A DNA stretch of 64,000 bases, taken from positions 3,143,501-3,207,500 of the forward strand of contig NC_052028.1 of NCBI RefSeq assembly GCF_015832195.1. The letters run 5' to 3'. Positions 60,551 to 64,000 of this stretch are shown here, piece by piece. The stretch is from Motacilla alba alba. Lineage: Eukaryota; Chordata; Aves; Passeriformes; Motacillidae. The notes beneath the pieces were generated by a model. It was not told where the DNA came from, ran no database searches, and saw only the letters and a list, made by a program, of their open reading frames with translations. Each line of letters opens with the position of its first letter. The stretch's first letter is position 1. The position numbers and the translations under genes are program-made.

Positions 60551-61336
60551 CTCCAGTGCTGCAGAAGGCTTCTTTTTGAGTTCTTCACATTTTCGGAATT
60601 TGCAAATCTGGTGGCCAGTTTTGCGATTCCTACAACTGCTGCACTGCTCGCAGTTTATCCGTCTTCGGCAGGGCGGGCACATGCCGCATCTTTTCCGTTT
60701 CTTTTTCCCCGAATTGATGGCAGATGCCAACTCATTCTGCATGGGATACTCTGCCAAGCCAGCCATATGGAGCGCGCTCTCTGCCAGAAACACGCCGGCA
60801 GGGGTCATAATGAAAAGGCCTGGGTTGATGGGAAAAGCCCCCAGGTAAGGAAAATCAGAGGGGCCGTTCATTGTCTCTGCAGCTGAGACTGCCTCCATGT
60901 CAGAGATACCAGTCCCGTGCTCGCTTGTTAGAGGAAGATGCTCCTGTACCACTCTTTTGAGCATTTCTGTCGACTGAGCAAACTGTTGGAGGGCGGTCTG
61001 TCCTTCTGAGGAGAGCTCCGACATCCGGTCTAATTTGCTCAGCATACTAGAGATGTTTTTGTGCTTTGAGGTAGAATGACTTTTATCCACAGTCGCATCG
61101 TTGCCATTAGCTAAGGGGTTGCCTTTCTCTGAATGTTCGCTTACCGAGCTGCTGCTACCAAAGGTGGAATAGTGGGAGAGTGGACGGGACTTCTTAAGAC
61201 TTTTGTTCAAAGGTTCACTTATTATTCCACTTTTGTTCCTCCTCTCGGAGTTGACAGGGGGTTGAGAGTCATCTTGGTTATTTTTTTCCGTCTCTGGCTT
61301 GTTCCCAGTGTCTTGATGGGAGCCCGAATTTGACAT
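60551..61336 (-). CDS. CXXC5: CXXC5, main coding exon (residues 1-262)
   Basis: Encodes the bulk of CXXC-type zinc finger protein 5, a nuclear protein that binds unmethylated CpG DNA and, in mammals, restrains Wnt signalling by binding Dishevelled. Seen: ATG at 61336 with A at -3; the conserved block ERRNKSGIISEPLNKSL at about residues 31-47; the conserved QQFAQSTEMLKRVVQEHLPL segment at about 117-136; DFPYLGAFPINPGLFIMTPA at 161-180; a basic nuclear-localisation run KKKRKR at 211-216; and a CXXC finger with all eight zinc cysteines (C217, C220, C223, C229, C232, C235, C245, C250). The KTxxxI Dishevelled-binding motif KTGHQI is at 239-244. The reading frame stays open to residue 262 (Glu) and meets a donor, GAG|GTAACC, in phase 0. 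The paralogue CXXC4 is excluded because it lacks the GIISEPLNKSL and FPYLGAFPINPG segments. The N-terminal half is shorter and less Ala/Gly-rich than I recall for the roughly 322-residue human protein. Confidence 0.96.
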
Positions 61337-61368
61337 GGTGCCCGGAGCACAAGAACCAAACCAACCCC

Positions 61369-61375
<7 letters not shown>

Positions 61376-61403
<28 letters not shown>
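61376..61403. repeat. A28 homopolymer (U28 in the CXXC5 leader)
   Basis: Twenty-eight consecutive A on the plus strand, read as U28 in the CXXC5 mRNA, about 40 bases above the start codon. Further A-rich and T-rich bits surround it. Length is likely to vary between individuals and to be error-prone in sequencing. A pyrimidine-tract-binding or splice-acceptor role is conceivable, but no AG follows it before the ATG, so it cannot serve as a 3' splice site for an exon starting between it and the ATG. Confidence 0.95.
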
Positions 61404-61406
<3 letters not shown>

Positions 61407-61518
61407 GAAAAATCAAAAAAAGAAACCCAACGAAAAACCCCAAAACCCACCCTAATGCCAAAGCGAAAGACCCCCAAAGCCCTTCTGGTAGCACTGGCCC
61501 GCCAGCCACCGGGGACGC

Positions 61519-61536
61519 TCAGACGGGGCCGCGCAT
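61519..61536 (-). other. short uORF 2 in CXXC5 leader (MRGPV-stop)
   Basis: A second leader AUG at 61536 opens a five-codon frame closed by UGA. It is not in frame with the main AUG (offset 200 bases). With uORF 1 it makes a leader carrying two minimal uORFs, a layout known to lower or buffer translation in other genes. That role here is inference. Confidence 0.5.
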
Positions 61537-61584
61537 CAACGGGGTGTCTCCTCCCGCGCTAGCTGCGGAGGACTCAGGGTGCTC

Positions 61585-61599
61585 TCAGTGCACAGACAT
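61585..61599 (-). other. short uORF 1 in CXXC5 leader (MSVH-stop)
   Basis: An AUG at 61599 in the inferred CXXC5 leader is followed by three codons and UGA. It ends about 250 bases before the main AUG, so it would allow reinitiation. Whether it is translated is unknown. Confidence 0.5.
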
Positions 61600-61630
61600 A
61601 CTCTGCGGCTCTGGGACACACCACGCGGCT

Positions 61631-63199
61631 CTGGAAGGAGAAAAGAAAAGAGAGTTAGCGCTGGCAAGAGCCAAGAGGCTTTTCAAAGCGGCTCTTCCTC
61701 CCCCTGCCATGAAAATCTCAGCGCCGCGAACAAAGGAACTCCAGGGAACGGACCTCGGTGGAGATCCGTTCCGCTGCTCTCTAAAAGGGTCGCCATCCAG
61801 ACACAAGTGGGGGGGTCACAGGGGAAGTCCTGGCCTGGTAGCAATGGCGCTCCGATGCTTAAAGACTCTCTGTGCCCGGCTCTCCTCCCCCAGGGACAGC
61901 AGCCCCAGGGAAGTCACGGGGCTCATCTCCCGCTCCGCTCCAGCGGCGTGCAGCCCCACACCGGATGGGGCCGCAGGCGCCAGCGGGATGCTCCCGGGCC
62001 AGGAGCTGGAGCTCATGCAAGGGGTGCCTGGTTCCCACCCTGCAGCCACCCTTGTCCCCCAGGCCAAGTGCCATGGAGACAACACCCCAGCTCCCACAAT
62101 CCCAGGGATGCTGCTCACCCAGCTCAGGCTGGGCTGCACCCTTTCTCCTCCTCCTCCTCCTCTTTCTCCTCCTGGACCATTGTGTCCCTGAGCCAGCACT
62201 AGGCAAGGGAAGGTAGCCACATGGAGAGCAGCAGTGTCCACCTTCAAGTGCTTCAGGGATCCACAGCACCCTCCTCCAAACCCCACCAACAGCTGCAGTG
62301 TTCACCCCAAATCCCATAGGGAGCTGCACCATTCAATTCTGAGTCACTTCCAGCATCCACTTCCAAATCCCACAGGCAGCCATGGTGTTCACCTCCAAAT
62401 TCCCATAAGAGCTGCAATGTCCACTTCCAAATCCCGTGGACAGCCATGGTATCCACCTCCTAACCCCACCAAGGGCTGCAGTGTCCATCTCCAAACCAAA
62501 CAAGGAGCTGCAGCATCCACTTCCAAGCCTCATCAGGAGCTGCAGTGCCCACCTTCAACCCCATAGGGAGCCACAGCAGCCACCTCCAAGCCCCAGTGCT
62601 GACCTCCTGCCATGCCCCAGCATGCCCAGCACGCATGCCCAGCTGCTCCAGCAGCGCCACGGGCTCAGCAGTGACAGCAAGAGCCTTCCTGGAGCGGATG
62701 CTATGCTGCTGTCCCTGGGGCGACTCCGGGGCAGCTGGGTCCAGTGTGGCTGCAAACACTTGTTGTTGTGAAATTCCTCCTCCTCCTCCCTCCCGAGCAC
62801 GCACGCACACAGGCACCGCCAAGTAATCAGGCTTTAGAGGAGAAAAGCTGCAGGGCTTAATGGAGCAGGAACCCACGTCCCCACCCCGGCGGCAGCTGGG
62901 GGAGGGTGGCACTGGGAGGAGGGCCCTCGCCCACCCCACCCCTCCATCCTGGCTATCCCAGCACCTTCCTCTCCAGGGCCCAGACGGGGATGTGGCCGCG
63001 GGGAGAGCTCTGCTGAGACCCTCAGTCCTGTGCAGGGGTGATGCAGCAGAGCAAGAGGCATCCCTGCACTCCCACACCCCGCTCCTGCTCATCCATCACC
63101 CTTCGGATCCCCTTCTCCAGTGCAACCCCAGGAACCCCACCACAGCCCAGGAGGACCCTTTCCCACGGACAGAGCTCGGGCAGGGCCCTTAAAACGCTG
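61631..63199 (-). other. probable CXXC5 upstream intron, no coding exon seen
   Basis: Sequence 5' of the inferred leader acceptor. It contains a short pyrimidine-rich CTCCTC stretch near 62135-62175, the 32-bp degenerate minisatellite at 62237-62600, and otherwise GC-rich unique DNA. Open frames such as 62460-63092 minus are products of the repeat and show no protein family. Confidence 0.45.
62237..62600. repeat. degenerate 32-bp minisatellite, about 11 copies
   Basis: The core CCACTTCCAAATCCC... GAGCTGCAGTG recurs with anchors at 62276, 62307, 62363, 62395, 62427, 62459, 62491, 62523, 62555 and 62586. Steps are 31-32 bases, apart from one 56-base step caused by an extra 24 bases. Copies are clearly diverged, so the array is old. 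It lies in the presumed CXXC5 upstream intron. Confidence 0.85.
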
Positions 63200-64000
63200 A
63201 TGGGGGCGAGGTCCTTGTGCCAAGTACCGTGGTACCGACTGCGGAAGCAGCCCCGGTGTCTCACTCCGGTGCCAGAGCCGGCTCGCCCACGGAGAAACCC
63301 CCCCGCCCTGGCGCTGAAAACCGCTTGCTTCAGCTGCTGCGGGATTTAAGATGCAGCGCGGATCGATGCAGGGCTTGGGCTCCAGCCGGGAGCTCGCCAG
63401 GCCACGTGGGGAGGGAGGGCTGCGGCGGCAGGACGGGCTGCCCTTCCCCAGCATCCCGCTCCGCGCCAGGCAGGGGGATGCTGGGCAGCCGTGAGGCGGG
63501 GTGCACCCCAAAGGGATGACGGGGTGTGCTGGGAACATGGCCGAGCTGCTGCCGTGCAGCTGAACCACCCGTCCCCTCTGCCAGGGAGGTGGGGGACCTG
63601 TCCCTGGAGACCTCAGGACGGGTCACACCTTAGTGCCGACAGCAACGGGCGCTGGGGCCGGAGCGGGGAGCGCGGCAGGAAAGGCACCGGACGGGAGGAT
63701 GTGAGATAAAGCGCCCGGGGGTGTTATCTCACGCCTGCCCGCGGCCGCCTTTCCTGCGGCCCTGCGCCTCTTCCGCCCGCCCCGCGCCGTGCAGGGAGCC
63801 GAGCGCCCGGCCGGAGCCGCGACCTGCCACCCTGCCCTCGCCCTGGGGCATCGCAACCGCCGTGCCGCGGGGCTGCCGGGGGAGCTACGCGCGGTTCCCC
63901 AGCCACGACTGCTGGAGATGCTCCGGCAAAGAGCTGCGTCCTGCCCGCATGGGTCTCCCCACGGCCCCACAGCGGGCTCCGGGCGCCAGAGCGGAGAGGA
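63200..64000. promoter_or_regulatory. CpG-rich block upstream of CXXC5 (probable promoter region)
   Basis: CpG dinucleotides become dense from about 63200 to the window edge, on the 5' side of CXXC5. Donor-like sequences occur on the minus strand (GGAGTGAGAC near 63262; GGCGTGAGAT near 63730), so a non-coding first exon may lie here, but I cannot choose between them and the island continues off the window. A CXXC5 promoter is the simplest reading. Confidence 0.5.
63701..63732. promoter_or_regulatory. inverted pair of GATA motifs
   Basis: GTGAGATAA at 63701-63709 and its exact reverse complement TTATCTCAC at 63724-63732 flank a 14-base GC-rich spacer. Each arm contains AGATAA, a consensus GATA-factor site, in opposite orientations. 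The perfect nine-base symmetry in a CpG island next to CXXC5 suggests a paired GATA site, though it could also be read as a hairpin. Confidence 0.45.

Larger units (their letters stand above)
61337..61630 (-). other. CXXC5: CXXC5 5' leader within the coding exon, with upstream 3' splice site
   Basis: Read on the minus strand, a long pyrimidine tract (CT-rich, ending CCTTCCAG) finishes at 61631, so the exon probably begins at 61630 with AGCCGCGTGG. That leaves about 294 leader bases before the ATG. The leader is GC-rich at its 5' end and changes abruptly to an A/T-rich stretch with a 28-base U run close to the start codon. Two short AUG uORFs lie in it. The frame continuous with CXXC5 is open for some distance above the ATG but contains no AUG (only a UUG at 61477), so I do not extend the protein. 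The splice site is inferred from consensus only; transcript data would decide it. Confidence 0.7.

Noticed and set aside
61337..61477. In-frame N-terminal extension of CXXC5 with a poly-Phe stretch
   Set aside because: The frame is open, but its upstream start is UUG, not AUG; poly-Phe comes from the U28 tract and is not in any CXXC5 that I know.
61222..61509. 95-codon minus frame overlapping the CXXC5 start
   Set aside because: Begins with GUG, not AUG; hydrophobic Phe-rich peptide from the U28 tract.

Overview
The window is vertebrate nuclear DNA, almost certainly from a bird. The evidence is ten 5'-truncated CR1-type LINE copies whose 3' ends carry the ATTCTRTG-like terminal repeats, a GC-rich minisatellite-dense background, spliced gene structure with GT/AG borders, and one clearly recognisable vertebrate gene. 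A songbird is possible but I cannot prove it. Nothing here is bacterial. The many open frames across the window are chance frames in GC-rich or tandemly repeated DNA.

The only gene I can support is CXXC5 (CXXC-type zinc finger protein 5), on the minus strand at the right-hand end. Its main coding exon (60551-61336 coding, with about 294 bases of leader up to a 3' splice site at 61630/61631) is followed by a 4.7 kb intron and a tiny terminal coding exon (55770-55814). A roughly 1 kb AT-rich 3'UTR then ends near 54785. Joined, the two exons encode a 276-residue protein with a complete eight-cysteine CXXC finger and the KTGHQI Dishevelled-binding motif. The leader holds two very short uORFs and a U28 tract. 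A CpG-rich block at 63200-64000 is the likely promoter side; upstream non-coding exons are unresolved or lie outside.

Positions 1 to about 54780 have no exon that I recognise. In mammals the gene downstream of CXXC5 is PSD2, in the same orientation, so this stretch would be the CXXC5-PSD2 interval, but no PSD2 exon was seen. It contains: (a) AT-rich, regulatory-looking islands in a GC-rich background (about 2.8, 5.1, 6.5, 8.4, 10.7, 12.6, 20.2, 23.3, 29.0, 30.3, 31.8, 33.2, 36.7, 39.5-39.7, 40.8 and 46.2 kb), including a diverged 106/109-bp homeodomain-motif element present twice 3 kb apart; (b) CpG islands at about 20.7-22.3 and 40.0-41.7 kb; (c) CR1 copies in both orientations and one solo-LTR candidate at 50.34-50.77 kb; (d) tandem arrays: twin (GGGAT)13 blocks at 25.4-25.75 kb, (GGAGA)33 at 45.85 kb, a 1.2 kb, roughly 38-copy 32-bp minisatellite at 47.3-48.5 kb, and smaller ones.

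No wholly new system is demonstrable. The observations most worth following are the duplicated homeodomain element, the inverted GATA pair in the CXXC5 CpG island, the CXXC5 leader architecture, and the recurrence of a 32-bp period in three unrelated minisatellites. Calls of conserved or regulatory elements rest on base composition and motif content only, because no alignment was possible.
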